Positions 45,800 through 55,646 of a stretch of 64,000 nucleotides of DNA are shown here, piece by piece (positions within the stretch are counted from its first letter, which is position 1; every line of letters starts with the position of its first letter). Source of the stretch: an uncultured Lachnospiraceae bacterium (GTDB lineage Bacteria > Bacillota > Clostridia > Lachnospirales > Lachnospiraceae); assembly GCA_946405185.1 (NCBI GenBank), contig CAMJGH010000001.1:1-64000 (forward strand), read 5' to 3'. The notes below the pieces were generated by a model, which saw only the letters and a list, made by a program, of their open reading frames with translations, did not search any database and had not been told where the DNA came from. Position numbers and translations under genes: made by a program.

Positions 45800-47137
45800 A
45801 TGTTTGAAAATATGACGGAACAGGAAGCCCGTGAGCGGATCCTGCAGGAAGTAGCCGAATACACCCGCACCTACCACAACCAGCAAAAGCCCTTCACCCC
45901 GGGTGACCGCATTCACTACGCCTCACGCGTGTACGATGAGGCCGAGATGGTCAACCTGGTGGATGCAGCGCTTGAGTTCTGGCTTACGGCCGGCCGCTAC
46001 TCGGAGCAGTTTGAGCGCGAGTTTGCCAGATATCTTGGCGTGAAGCGCGCCTTCCTGGTCAACTCCGGTTCCTCCGCCAACCTGCTGGCCTTCATGGCGC
46101 TGACAAGCCCCCTGCTTGGCGAGCGCCAGGTGAAGCGGGGCGATGAAGTCATCACCGTGGCCGCAGGCTTTCCCACCACGGTCTCGCCCGTCATCCAGTA
46201 CGGCGCGGTGCCGGTGTTCGTGGATGTGACCATCCCGCAGTATAACATCGATGTGACGCAGCTGGAAGCGGCGCTCTCGCCGCGCACCAAGGCGGTCATG
46301 ATCGCCCACACGCTGGGCAATCCGTTTGACATTGCGGCCGTCAGGGCCTTCTGTGACAGGCATAACCTGTGGCTGGTGGAGGACAACTGCGACGCGCTGG
46401 GCTCGGAATACACGCTTGACGGCGTGACGGGCCTGACCGGCACGTTCGGTGATATCGGCACCTCCAGCTTTTACCCGCCGCACCACATGACCATGGGCGA
46501 GGGCGGCGCCACCTACACCAACAACCCGCTGCTGGCCAAGATCATGCAGTCCCTGCGCGACTGGGGGCGTGACTGCATCTGCCCGCCCGGGCGGGACAAT
46601 TTCTGCGGCCACCGGTTTGACGGCAAGCGCGGCGCGCTGCCGGAGGGGTATGACCACAAGTACGTGTATTCGCACTTCGGGTACAACCTCAAGGCCACGG
46701 ACCTGCAGGCGGCCATCGGCTGCGCCCAGCTGCAGAAGTTTCCGTCATTCGTGACGGCCCGGCGTGAGCACTTTGCGCGCTTAAAAGAGCACCTGTCGGA
46801 CCTGCAGGACAAGCTGATCCTGCCGGAGGCGTGTCCGAACTCGGATCCTTCCTGGTTCGGGTTCCTCATCACCTGCCGCGAAGGCGTTTCGCGCCAGAAG
46901 GTGGTGCCGTATCTGGAGGAGCACGGCGTGCAGACGCGCATGCTCTTCTCGGGCAACCTCACGCGGCATCCCTGCTTTGACCAGATGCGCGAGAGCGGCA
47001 CAGGCTACCGCCAGATCGGTGATCTGGCCGTGACGGACCGCATCATGCGCGACACCTTCTGGGTGGGTGTGTACCCGGGCATGACGAACGACAAACTGGA
47101 CTACATGGCCACGGCGCTTCACGAGGCGATGTCATGA
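45800..47137 (+). CDS. rfbH: RfbH/E1-type CDP-6-deoxy-4-keto-hexulose 3-dehydrase
   Basis: FLVNSGSSANLLAFMALTS; SSFYPPHHMTMGEGG (His in place of PLP Lys); Cys-rich RDCICPPGRDNFCGHR. Confidence 0.94.
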   Translation: MFENMTEQEARERILQEVAEYTRTYHNQQKPFTPGDRIHYASRVYDEAEMVNLVDAALEFWLTAGRYSEQFEREFARYLGVKRAFLVNSGSSANLLAFMALTSPLLGERQVKRGDEVITVAAGFPTTVSPVIQYGAVPVFVDVTIPQYNIDVTQLEAALSPRTKAVMIAHTLGNPFDIAAVRAFCDRHNLWLVEDNCDALGSEYTLDGVTGLTGTFGDIGTSSFYPPHHMTMGEGGATYTNNPLLAKIMQSLRDWGRDCICPPGRDNFCGHRFDGKRGALPEGYDHKYVYSHFGYNLKATDLQAAIGCAQLQKFPSFVTARREHFARLKEHLSDLQDKLILPEACPNSDPSWFGFLITCREGVSRQKVVPYLEEHGVQTRMLFSGNLTRHPCFDQMRESGTGYRQIGDLAVTDRIMRDTFWVGVYPGMTNDKLDYMATALHEAMS

Positions 47138-48981
47138 GACTGGCGGATTACGTAGCAGACTTTCTGGTGGCGCACGGCGTGACTCACTGCTTTTCGGTGG
47201 TGGGCGGCGGCGCCATGTACTTAAACGACAGCCTGGGCCACAAGGAAGGCCTGAAGGTGGTCTATCAGCACCATGAGCAGGCCTGTGCCATCGCGGCCGA
47301 GGCCTACGCGCGGCTGGAGAACCGCATCGCGGCGCTGTGCGTGACCACCGGTCCCGGCGGCACCAACGCGCTGACGGGCGTGCTGGGCGGGTGGCTGGAT
47401 TCCATCCCCATGTTCGTCATCAGCGGTCAGGTGCGCTACGACACCACGGCCCGCTACGGTGAGCGCTTCACCGACGGGCACCCGCTGCGCGCGGTGGGCG
47501 ATCAGGAGTTTGACATCACCAAAGCCGCGCAGGCCATGACCAAATACGCGGTCATGATCGAGGACCCGCAGACCATCCGGTACCACCTGGAGCGCGCCTG
47601 GCACCTGGCCGCCACCGGCCGTCCGGGTCCGGTGTGGCTGGACATTCCGGTGAACTTCCAGGGCGCGGACATCCGCCCGGAAACCTTGAAGGGGTATGAT
47701 CCGTCCGAGGACGATGCCCAGCTGCCGCCGGCGGTCTCCGAAGCGGAGGTGAAGGACATCCTCGCGCAGATCCGGCAGGCTTCCCGCCCGGTGTTTTACG
47801 CCGGCTACGGCATCCGCCTCTCCGGCGCGTACGAGACGTTCCGGAAGCTGGAAAAAGCGCTGAACATCCCGGTGGTCACCTACTGGAACGCCATCGATCT
47901 GGTGGAGGACGCCGATCCGCTGTACGTGGGCCGCGCCGGCAACATGGGCGACCGCCCCGGCAACTTTGCGGTGCAGAACGCGGATCTGATCCTGGCCGTA
48001 GGCACGCGCCTGTCCATCCGCCAGGTGGGCTACAACTGGCAGACCTGGGCCCGCGCCGCCCGCGTGATCATGGTGGATGCGGACCAGGCGGAATTAAGGA
48101 AGCCCACGCTGCACGTGGAGCAGCCTGTCTGGGCCGATGCGAAAGACTTCTGCACGGCGCTGCTGGCCGCGGCGGAAGGCACCGCAGAACTGAAAAAAAC
48201 GGCCAATGAGCGCCACGCGGAGTGGCTGTCGGCCTGCGCCCGCTGGAAGCATGACTACCCGGTGGTGCTGCCGCGCCACATCGAAGAGAGCGGCCGCGGC
48301 GTGAACGTGTACCACTTCATCCGGCATCTGTCCGAACAGCTGCCCGCCGGCATGCCGGTGGCCTTTGCCAACGGCGCCTGCTGCGTGGCCGGCCATCAGG
48401 CGTTTGTCATCAAGAAAGGCACGCGCGTGGCCAACAATTCGGCCGTAGCCAGCATGGGGTACGGCCTGCCCGCGGCCATCGGCACGTGCTATGGAGCCGG
48501 CTGTGTGCCCACCCTCTGCCTGGAGGGCGATGGCAGCCTCATGATGAACCTGCAGGAGCTGCAGACGGTGGTGACCAACCGCCTGCCCATCCGCATCTTC
48601 CTGATCAACAACGGCGGTTATCACTCCATCCGGCTGACGCAGGGCAACCTGTTCAAGGAGCACACCAAGGTGGGCATCGGGCCGGAAAGCGGTGATCTGT
48701 CGTTCCCGCAGTTTGAAGCCATTGCCACGGCGTTCGGCCTGCCGTACCTTTGCGCGCACACCAATGCGGAGATGCACGAAGCGGTGGAAAAAGCCCTGGC
48801 CATGGACGGGCCGCTGCTGTGCGAGATCTTCATGGATATCGAACAGCCCTGGGAGCCGAAGAGCAGCGCCCGAAGGCTTCCGGACGGGAGCCTGTTCTCG
48901 CCGCCGCTCGAAGACCTGGCACCGTTCCTGCCGCGGGAAGAACTGAAGAGAAACATGTTCATCCCGCTGCTGGGGGAGTAA
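47134..48981 (+). CDS. Thiamine-diphosphate-dependent enzyme, acetolactate-synthase-like (YerE-type candidate)
   Basis: VAHGVTHCFSVVGGGAMYLND; HHEQACAIAAEAYARL; TTGPGGTNALTGVLGGWLDSIPMFVISGQV; EGDGSLMMNLQELQTVVTNRLPIRIFLINNGGY. Confidence 0.88.
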   Translation: MRLADYVADFLVAHGVTHCFSVVGGGAMYLNDSLGHKEGLKVVYQHHEQACAIAAEAYARLENRIAALCVTTGPGGTNALTGVLGGWLDSIPMFVISGQVRYDTTARYGERFTDGHPLRAVGDQEFDITKAAQAMTKYAVMIEDPQTIRYHLERAWHLAATGRPGPVWLDIPVNFQGADIRPETLKGYDPSEDDAQLPPAVSEAEVKDILAQIRQASRPVFYAGYGIRLSGAYETFRKLEKALNIPVVTYWNAIDLVEDADPLYVGRAGNMGDRPGNFAVQNADLILAVGTRLSIRQVGYNWQTWARAARVIMVDADQAELRKPTLHVEQPVWADAKDFCTALLAAAEGTAELKKTANERHAEWLSACARWKHDYPVVLPRHIEESGRGVNVYHFIRHLSEQLPAGMPVAFANGACCVAGHQAFVIKKGTRVANNSAVASMGYGLPAAIGTCYGAGCVPTLCLEGDGSLMMNLQELQTVVTNRLPIRIFLINNGGYHSIRLTQGNLFKEHTKVGIGPESGDLSFPQFEAIATAFGLPYLCAHTNAEMHEAVEKALAMDGPLLCEIFMDIEQPWEPKSSARRLPDGSLFSPPLEDLAPFLPREELKRNMFIPLLGE

Positions 48982-49073
48982 GAACCGGCAGGCGCACATG
49001 CCCCCTGCTGATTGACGAAACCGGTTTCGACTGATAAAGTATAACAAAACTTCGGCCGGAAAGGAGGCGCTGC

Positions 49074-49997
49074 ATGCATATCTGGATCACCGGCGCTTCC
49101 GGCATGATCGGGGCGGCCTGCGTGCGGCTGGCACTTGCGCAGGGCCACTCGGTAACGGCAGTCATCCGCCCGGGCGGGCGGACGGATCTGTTTCCGGCTT
49201 CCGACCGGCTGACGGTGCTGCCGCTGGGGCTGGAGGAGTATGCCGCCTACGCGGAGAAACCTTCTGCCTGCGACTGGTTCCTGCACTTTGCCTGGAGCGG
49301 CACCACGGGTGCTGCGCGGGCGGATGAGGAGCGGCAGCAGGCCAACGTGGGCTGGACGCTTACTGCGGTGCGTCTGGCGGCGCGTCTGGGCGCGCAGGTG
49401 TTTGTGGGCGCGGGCTCCCAGGCGGAGTACGGGCGCACCACCGAAGTGCTCACACTGGATACCCCCACGCACCCGGAAACGGCCTACGGGCGGGCCAAAC
49501 TGGCTGCCGGGAAGGCCTCCCGGGAGGAGGCCCATAAGCTGGGCCTGCGGCATGTGTGGCTGCGGATCCTTAGCGTATACGGCCCCGGCAACGTGGAAAA
49601 CTCTTTGGTGATGGCTGCCATCCACGGCTTCCAAAAAGGTGACCCGCCGGCTTTTACGCCGGGTGAACAGCTGTGGGACTACCTGTATGCGGATGACGCC
49701 GCACGTGCGTGCCTGCTGGCCGCAGAGCGCGGCAGAGACGGTGCGGTGTATGTGCTGGGGAGCGGGAAAGAACGGCCGCTGAAAGACTATCTGGCCGTCA
49801 TCCGGGATGTGTGCGCGCCGGACGCAGAGCTGGTGCTGGGCGGAAAGCCCTACCCGGAAGGGGCCGTCATGCGGCTGTGCGCGGACATTTCGGAACTGAC
49901 AAAGGATACCGGATTCACGCCTCAGGTGGGGTTCCGGGAAGGAATAGAGTTGACAGTGTCGGGGGATCCTTCGACTCGCTGCGCTCGCTCAGGATGA
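49074..49997 (+). CDS. NAD(P)-dependent epimerase/dehydratase or SDR reductase
   Basis: MHIWITGASGMIGAACVRLAL; YGRAKLAAGKASREEAHKL; LRILSVYGPGN; last residues encoded by the dispersed repeat. Confidence 0.88.
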   Translation: MHIWITGASGMIGAACVRLALAQGHSVTAVIRPGGRTDLFPASDRLTVLPLGLEEYAAYAEKPSACDWFLHFAWSGTTGAARADEERQQANVGWTLTAVRLAARLGAQVFVGAGSQAEYGRTTEVLTLDTPTHPETAYGRAKLAAGKASREEAHKLGLRHVWLRILSVYGPGNVENSLVMAAIHGFQKGDPPAFTPGEQLWDYLYADDAARACLLAAERGRDGAVYVLGSGKERPLKDYLAVIRDVCAPDAELVLGGKPYPEGAVMRLCADISELTKDTGFTPQVGFREGIELTVSGDPSTRCARSG

Positions 49998-49999
49998 CA
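49962..49999 (+). repeat. Dispersed repeat copy C (encodes the end of the SDR gene)
   Basis: GGGGATCCTTCGACTCGCTGCGCTCGCTCAGGATGACA. Confidence 0.92.
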
Positions 50000-50019
50000 G
50001 GAAAAGGAGGAGATACTCC

Positions 50020-50976
50020 TTGAAGACAGTTAGTATCATGGTTCCGTGTTATAACGAGGAGGAGAACGTGGTGCCTATGAGCCAGGCGCTCATCGCCATG
50101 TTTGAACAGGACCTCCCGCAGTATGACTACGAGATCCTGTTTATCGACAATCATTCCACGGACACCACGCGGGTGAAGCTGCGGCAGCTCTGCGCGGGCA
50201 ATCCGAAGATCAAAGCCATCTTCAACGCGCGCAATTTCGGGCAGTTCAACAGCCCGTACTACGGCCTGCTGCAGACCACGGGGGACTGCGCCATTGCGGT
50301 GTGCTGTGATTTCCAGGACCCGGTGGAGATGATCCCGAAGTTTGTGGCGGAGTGGGAGAAGGGCTACCGCATCGTGATCGGGCGGAAGACCGCCAGCCAG
50401 GAGAACAAACTTATGTACGCCCTGCGCGGGCTGTACTACAAGGCCATCCGCAAAATGTCCTCGGTGGAGCAGATCGAGCAGTTTACGGGTTTCGGGCTGT
50501 ATGACCGGGCGTTCCTGGAGGTGCTGCGTGATCTGGACGACCCCACGCCGTTCATCCGCGGCATTGTGGCGGAGCTGGGCTTTGAGCGCAAGGAACTGGA
50601 GTACACCCAGCCGCAGCGGCGCGCCGGCAAGACGCACAACAACTGGTACACGCTGTATGATGCGGCCATGCTCAGCTTCACGTCCTACACCAAGATTGGG
50701 CTGCGTATTGCCACGTTTTCGGGCTTTATCATCGCTCTTTTAAGCTTTCTCGTAGGGCTTGTTTACCTGATCATGAAGCTGATCTGGTGGGACCGCTTCC
50801 CGGCCGGCATGGTGCCGGTGCTGCTGGGCGTATTCTTCTTAGGCAGCCTGCAGCTGTTCTTCATAGGGCTGCTGGGCGAATACATTATGAGCATCAACTC
50901 CCGGGTGATGAAGAGGCCGCTGGTGGTGGAAGAAGAGCGGCTGAATTTCCCGGAAACCAAACAGAAAGAAGCGTGA
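50020..50976 (+). CDS. Family 2 glycosyltransferase, GtrB/DPM1-like with C-terminal TM helices
   Basis: VSIMVPCYNEEENVVPM; YEILFIDNHSTDTTR; FQDPVEMIPKFV; two C-terminal TM segments. TTG start. Confidence 0.9.
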   Translation: MKTVSIMVPCYNEEENVVPMSQALIAMFEQDLPQYDYEILFIDNHSTDTTRVKLRQLCAGNPKIKAIFNARNFGQFNSPYYGLLQTTGDCAIAVCCDFQDPVEMIPKFVAEWEKGYRIVIGRKTASQENKLMYALRGLYYKAIRKMSSVEQIEQFTGFGLYDRAFLEVLRDLDDPTPFIRGIVAELGFERKELEYTQPQRRAGKTHNNWYTLYDAAMLSFTSYTKIGLRIATFSGFIIALLSFLVGLVYLIMKLIWWDRFPAGMVPVLLGVFFLGSLQLFFIGLLGEYIMSINSRVMKRPLVVEEERLNFPETKQKEA

Positions 50977-50980
50977 CAAC

Positions 50981-52561
50981 GTGACACACGGCAGACGGCA
51001 GCGGGCGGTGCCCGCAGAGGTTGCGGCGATGGATGAGAAGGCTTTAAAGAGAAGACAGGCGGAAGACATCATCTGGGAGGTGCTGTTCTATATCGGCATC
51101 TTCCCGCTGGTTTCCCGCGCGTTTCTGCACACCACGCAGATGCAGTTTCTGTGGAATGGCTTTTTCCATGGCAAATTCATTTCCTACACGCTGTGGGCGG
51201 AGCTGCTGGCTGCCACGGTGGTGCTGGCCAAGAGCATCCGCCAGGGGCGGTTTTCCGTGTGGGAGACCCTTCTGGTGGTGGGGTCTCTTATCGCGTTCGG
51301 GCGCAGCAGCCAGATGACCGGCTACGAGGAACTGCCGGGCATACTCATTTTGCTGATCGGCGCCAAACACGTGCCGGCCAAGCGGCTGGCAGCCTACTTC
51401 TTTGTGCTGTTCACGGTGTGGACGTGCTTCACGCTGTACGAGTGCCGGCAGGGCGTGTTTGCCAATTGGGAATTTCCCGGCGCCTACGGCCGCATCAAGC
51501 AGTCAATGGGGTTCCTCTACCCCAACGAGTTTGCGGCGCATGTGTTCTTCCTGTTCCTCATGTGGGCGCTGCTGCGCGGCGGGAAGATCACCTTTGTGGA
51601 GATCGCCTTCATGGGCTTCCTCACCTACCTGGTGTGGACCAAGGCCTATGCGCGCACCTTCCTGCTCAGTTCCGCGGCGCTGATGATCGTGCTGCTGTGC
51701 GCCAAGATGGCACACCATGTGAAAGGTGCGGGCAAGTTTTTCCGCAGCTATTTTGTGGGAGGCATTCTGCTGATCATCCCACTGGCTGTGGCCGGCGCGG
51801 CACTTTATCTGGCATGGGCCTTTGAACCGAATGAAGACTGGATGCTGAAACTGAACGAACTGTTGTCCTCCCGCCTGCTGCTGGGCCATATGGGCTTGCG
51901 CGATTACGGCATCAACCTGTTCGGGCAGCAGATGAACATGGTGGGGGCTTCCTACCGCGGTGATGTGTCCGGGTACAACTTCCTGGATTGTTCGTATGTG
52001 AACATCCTGATCCGCTACGGGCTGGCACCGCTGGTCATGACGGTGGCGCTGTATCTCACACAGGGCGTGCGCGCGGTGAAGCGCCGGGATTCCCTCTACC
52101 TGGCCATTCTTTGCCTGGTGGCGGCACAGGGCTTCATGGAGCACCACCTGGTGGATTTTGCGTACCATCCGTTCTTCCTGCTGACGCTGGCTGCCTGGCC
52201 GGTGAAGAAAGAGAAGGAAGAGGAAGCGGAGGAACTGGAAGCGGATGAACTGTTTCCGGAGGAGAAGGTGAAAGAACCGGAGGAGGTTCCGGAAGTGGTG
52301 GCGGAAGTGGCTCCGGAAGCGCCGGTGGTTGAAGAAGTGGAAGTGCCTGCTGAGGTGTCAGCTGAGGAGAACAAGGAGGAGGGGATCCTTCGACTCGCTT
52401 CGCTCGCTCAGGATGACACGGCGCAGGATAACGGTGCTCAGGATGACACAACAGAGGAGACGCCGGAGGAACTGGCTGCAGAGGCTGCGGAAGAACAGGC
52501 GGCCGAAGCAGAGCTGGTGAAGGAACTGCAGGAAGCCCTGCAGGAGGAAGAAAGATCATGA
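50981..52561 (+). CDS. O-antigen ligase/polymerase-like membrane protein with acidic repeat-containing tail
   Basis: GTG start; about 10 TM segments; C-terminal ~120 aa Glu/Ala-rich tail containing GILRLASLAQDDT. Confidence 0.7.
   Translation: MTHGRRQRAVPAEVAAMDEKALKRRQAEDIIWEVLFYIGIFPLVSRAFLHTTQMQFLWNGFFHGKFISYTLWAELLAATVVLAKSIRQGRFSVWETLLVVGSLIAFGRSSQMTGYEELPGILILLIGAKHVPAKRLAAYFFVLFTVWTCFTLYECRQGVFANWEFPGAYGRIKQSMGFLYPNEFAAHVFFLFLMWALLRGGKITFVEIAFMGFLTYLVWTKAYARTFLLSSAALMIVLLCAKMAHHVKGAGKFFRSYFVGGILLIIPLAVAGAALYLAWAFEPNEDWMLKLNELLSSRLLLGHMGLRDYGINLFGQQMNMVGASYRGDVSGYNFLDCSYVNILIRYGLAPLVMTVALYLTQGVRAVKRRDSLYLAILCLVAAQGFMEHHLVDFAYHPFFLLTLAAWPVKKEKEEEAEELEADELFPEEKVKEPEEVPEVVAEVAPEAPVVEEVEVPAEVSAEENKEEGILRLASLAQDDTAQDNGAQDDTTEETPEELAAEAAEEQAAEAELVKELQEALQEEERS
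52381..52418 (+). repeat. Dispersed repeat copy D (inside an ORF)
   Basis: GGGGATCCTTCGACTCGCTTCGCTCGCTCAGGATGACA, with a partial GCTCAGGATGACA downstream near 52437-52449. Confidence 0.92.
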
Positions 52562-54141
52562 CCGGTACGGCCGGGGATAATATATGCAAGGGGAAGAGGC
52601 TGGCGCTGTTCGCCGGCCTCGCTTTGCTGTACTTTTTGCTGCAGCTGCGTTTTGCCAACGATGCCTGGTTTGTCACGGATGAGTTGGATGTGACGCTCAT
52701 GGGCAAGGCGCTGGCGCGGGGACAGAAGCTCTACTCCGAGGCGTTCTCACAGCACATGCCAGTGATGTATTATATCAGCGCGTTCTTTGAGAAGGTGTTC
52801 GGCGCCGGCACGGTGCTGGCACAGCGCTTCTGTTTTTACGGCTTGTTTGCCGTGCTGTGGGCGGCGGTGGCGGTGCGCTACCGGAGGTGGTTTAACAAAA
52901 CGGCGCTGGTTTTTGCGCCTTTCGTCTATTTCTTCATCATCCAGCTGTATGATATGGGCACACAGGTGCTGGCGGACCATCTGGCGGCGCCGGGTGCGGT
53001 CATGCTGCTGATGGAATTTGTCAAGTTCCGGCAGGAACGGCGCATTGACGTGGTCAGCGCCTGTTGGATCAGTCTGTCCATTCTGATCACGTTTGGCGGC
53101 ATCTTTGTGGCGGCTTTTGGCATTGCCTTTGTGCTGGTGGGTGTCATGCTGTCTGAACTGGTGTGGGCCATAAAAGCGCGGAAGGAGACAGCGGAGAAGA
53201 GCGCAGTACCCGCCCGCCACCCCGTGCGGGAGTACGCGGTGCTGATAGCCCTCTGCCTGCTGCCGTTTGCGGTCATGGCCGTGGTGTGGCTCCTGAACGG
53301 CCGCCTGGATGATGCGTTCTACGGCATCTACACCGTGAACCGCGTGGAGTACCCGGCGTACAACGGCGGCGTGGGTGCCAGCGTGCTGGCCATGTTTTTG
53401 CAGCCCATCGTCATGCCGTTCCGGTTCCTGATCGATTCGTTCCCGCTGTCCCGCTATGAAGCAGCGGGGCACCGGCTGCTGCAGGCGGCGGTGCTGTGTG
53501 CGGGCATCTTTTCGCTCATCTGGCAGAGCCGGAAAGTGGGAGAGGTGGGCTTTGTCACGCTGTGGCTGGCCACCTTCGGCTTTGCGGTGCGGGGGCTGTT
53601 CAACTTCCATGATTCGCCCTGCATGGCGCTGCTGGCGGTGTGGATCACGGCTGCGGCCGTGGACATGCTGCTGGAGCTGCCAAAGAAACGCAAAACGTTA
53701 ATGACCGCGGGCCGCGTGGTGTTTGCGCTGGGGGTGCTCATCTGCTGCCTGGACATTTATGACCTCTGGCTGGTGGCGCACCGCCAGCCGGTACCGGATC
53801 TGACCTTCCCACAGTACCACACGGAGGATGCCCGGGTGCTGGCGGAACTGACAGACCCGGACGAAGAGGTATGGGCCTTAAGCTTTGCCAACGATGCCCT
53901 CATGGTGGCAGACCGCCTGCCCTGCGGCAACGCGGTGAACACGCCGTGGACGTGGGTGAAGATCGGGCGGAAGCAGTTTGAAGCCATCCAGGATAACCCG
54001 CCCAGAGTGGCCTACTACCGGGATGATTTTTACGTACCGGGTTTCCCGCTGGACGGGTACGCGCCGGAGACCATCCGGTTCTTAAAAGATCACTACGAGC
54101 GTGTGGAAGGCACGGAGTATGTGTGGGTGTACAAGGATTGA
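52558..54141 (+). CDS. GT-C-like membrane glycosyltransferase
   Basis: 527 aa polytopic; N-terminal VTDELDVTLMGKALARGQKLYSEAFSQHMPVMYYISAFFEKVFG is PMT/ArnT-like. Confidence 0.72.
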   Translation: MTGTAGDNICKGKRLALFAGLALLYFLLQLRFANDAWFVTDELDVTLMGKALARGQKLYSEAFSQHMPVMYYISAFFEKVFGAGTVLAQRFCFYGLFAVLWAAVAVRYRRWFNKTALVFAPFVYFFIIQLYDMGTQVLADHLAAPGAVMLLMEFVKFRQERRIDVVSACWISLSILITFGGIFVAAFGIAFVLVGVMLSELVWAIKARKETAEKSAVPARHPVREYAVLIALCLLPFAVMAVVWLLNGRLDDAFYGIYTVNRVEYPAYNGGVGASVLAMFLQPIVMPFRFLIDSFPLSRYEAAGHRLLQAAVLCAGIFSLIWQSRKVGEVGFVTLWLATFGFAVRGLFNFHDSPCMALLAVWITAAAVDMLLELPKKRKTLMTAGRVVFALGVLICCLDIYDLWLVAHRQPVPDLTFPQYHTEDARVLAELTDPDEEVWALSFANDALMVADRLPCGNAVNTPWTWVKIGRKQFEAIQDNPPRVAYYRDDFYVPGFPLDGYAPETIRFLKDHYERVEGTEYVWVYKD

Positions 54142-54211
54142 CGGTTTGCCTTGTTAATGTTAGAATATTCGGACAGTGTGACGCCGCCTGTGGCGGCCGG
54201 AAGGAGTGTCT

Positions 54212-55576
54212 ATGCAGACCTATGAGATGCCGGAGCGGGAGATTGACCTGCGGTGTCTGTTCTGGAAGATCGTCAGCCACTGGCGGGCGGCCCTGATCTG
54301 GGGGCTGGTGGGTGCGCTGCTGTTGGGCGCGTTCGGCGCCGTGAAGTACCTGCGCTCCGAGAGTGCCAAGAGCCAGCTCACGGAAGAGCAGCTGACGGCC
54401 GACATGGAAAAAGAAGAGCTGCGGGAAGTGGAGCGCCTGGCTGTGCAGTATGAGGGCTTCCGCGAATATGAGAAGCGCCTGGAAGATGCCGGCATTCTGG
54501 ACCTGAACCCGTATGATGTGATCCATTACGAGATCCTGTATTATATCGACGCAGATGCCAAGACAGATTCCGCTCACGGTGAGGTGGTCAACACCTACAA
54601 TGCGGACCTGCAGAACGCTTTCCGTCGGCGTTTGTCCTCAGCAGATGTGCGCGAAGAGGTGGCGGGCATCCTGGGCGTGACCAAGGACACGCTCTCCAAC
54701 TTTTTTTCAACATCCAACGCCGGCTCCAGCAGTTTTAACGTGGTCATCTTAAGCCAGGACGAAGAGAAGGCACAGCAGGTGGCCACCTACGTGAAAGGCG
54801 TGGTGGAGGACTACTCGAAAGAGATGCAGACCCTCATTGGTCCGCACAGCCTGCAGATCCTGGGTGAGGATTCGGTCCGCCAGTTTGAGAGCGGTATTGA
54901 GTCCCTGCGCAACAACAGCATGAGCAACCGCGACAGCCAGGAAGCCAATTTCGCCAAGAAAGCCGAGGAGATGACCGGCAGCCAGCAGGCGCTCTTCAAG
55001 CTGCGTCAGGAGGCCATCGACGAGAAGTTTGAGAAGGAGTCCGAGGAAGAGGAAGATGGCTCCCTGATCAACAAGAAGTTTATTGTACTGGGCTTTGCGG
55101 CGGGCTTCTTTGTGCTCTGCCTGTGGGTGCTGCTCAAAGAGGTGCTGGGCGGCAAGATCCAGAACCCGGAGGATGCCGGGCAGTTTACGGCAGGCTACGT
55201 GGCCGCCCTCCCCGAAGGGCAGAAGAAGGGCCTGGACGGGTGGATATTAAAGCAGATCCGCGGCGCGGATACCCCGGCCAGCCGCGAGGCGGCCATGGCC
55301 GAAGCCGTGGCCGAGCTGAAAGCCATCTGCGCGGCGCAGAACGTGGAGCAACTCTCTGTACTCTGCACCGCTGGGGATGCCGCGGTGCAGCAGAGGGCTG
55401 CCGCTTTTGCGGACGAGCTGTCCAAGGCCGGCCTGCCGGCACAGGTGAACGGCGAGAGCGGTGCCGTGTACTTCTACGAAGCCTCCGGCAAAACCCGGGC
55501 CAACGCCCTGGCCGGCGCGGTGCGCCTGGCCTTGCTGAAAAAGCAGGCGGTGGTGGGTGCCGCGGTGGAGTTTTAA
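54212..55576 (+). CDS. Wzz/polysaccharide co-polymerase-like chain-length determinant
   Basis: N-terminal EIDLRCLFWKIVSHWRAALIWGLVGALLLGAF, periplasmic-type helical region, C-terminal TM FIVLGFAAGFFVLCLWVLL. Confidence 0.8.
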   Translation: MQTYEMPEREIDLRCLFWKIVSHWRAALIWGLVGALLLGAFGAVKYLRSESAKSQLTEEQLTADMEKEELREVERLAVQYEGFREYEKRLEDAGILDLNPYDVIHYEILYYIDADAKTDSAHGEVVNTYNADLQNAFRRRLSSADVREEVAGILGVTKDTLSNFFSTSNAGSSSFNVVILSQDEEKAQQVATYVKGVVEDYSKEMQTLIGPHSLQILGEDSVRQFESGIESLRNNSMSNRDSQEANFAKKAEEMTGSQQALFKLRQEAIDEKFEKESEEEEDGSLINKKFIVLGFAAGFFVLCLWVLLKEVLGGKIQNPEDAGQFTAGYVAALPEGQKKGLDGWILKQIRGADTPASREAAMAEAVAELKAICAAQNVEQLSVLCTAGDAAVQQRAAAFADELSKAGLPAQVNGESGAVYFYEASGKTRANALAGAVRLALLKKQAVVGAAVEF

Positions 55577-55646
55577 GGCAAAAAAGAACAGGCCGTGCCG
55601 CAGGGATCACCGGTCCCTGCGGCGCCGGCACGTTTGAGGAAACACT

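Noticed and set aside
52096-52706. Minus-strand Pro/Ser-rich ORFs opposite the acidic tail
   Set aside because: Direct consequence of Glu-codon-rich (GAG/GAA) sense sequence; no independent support.
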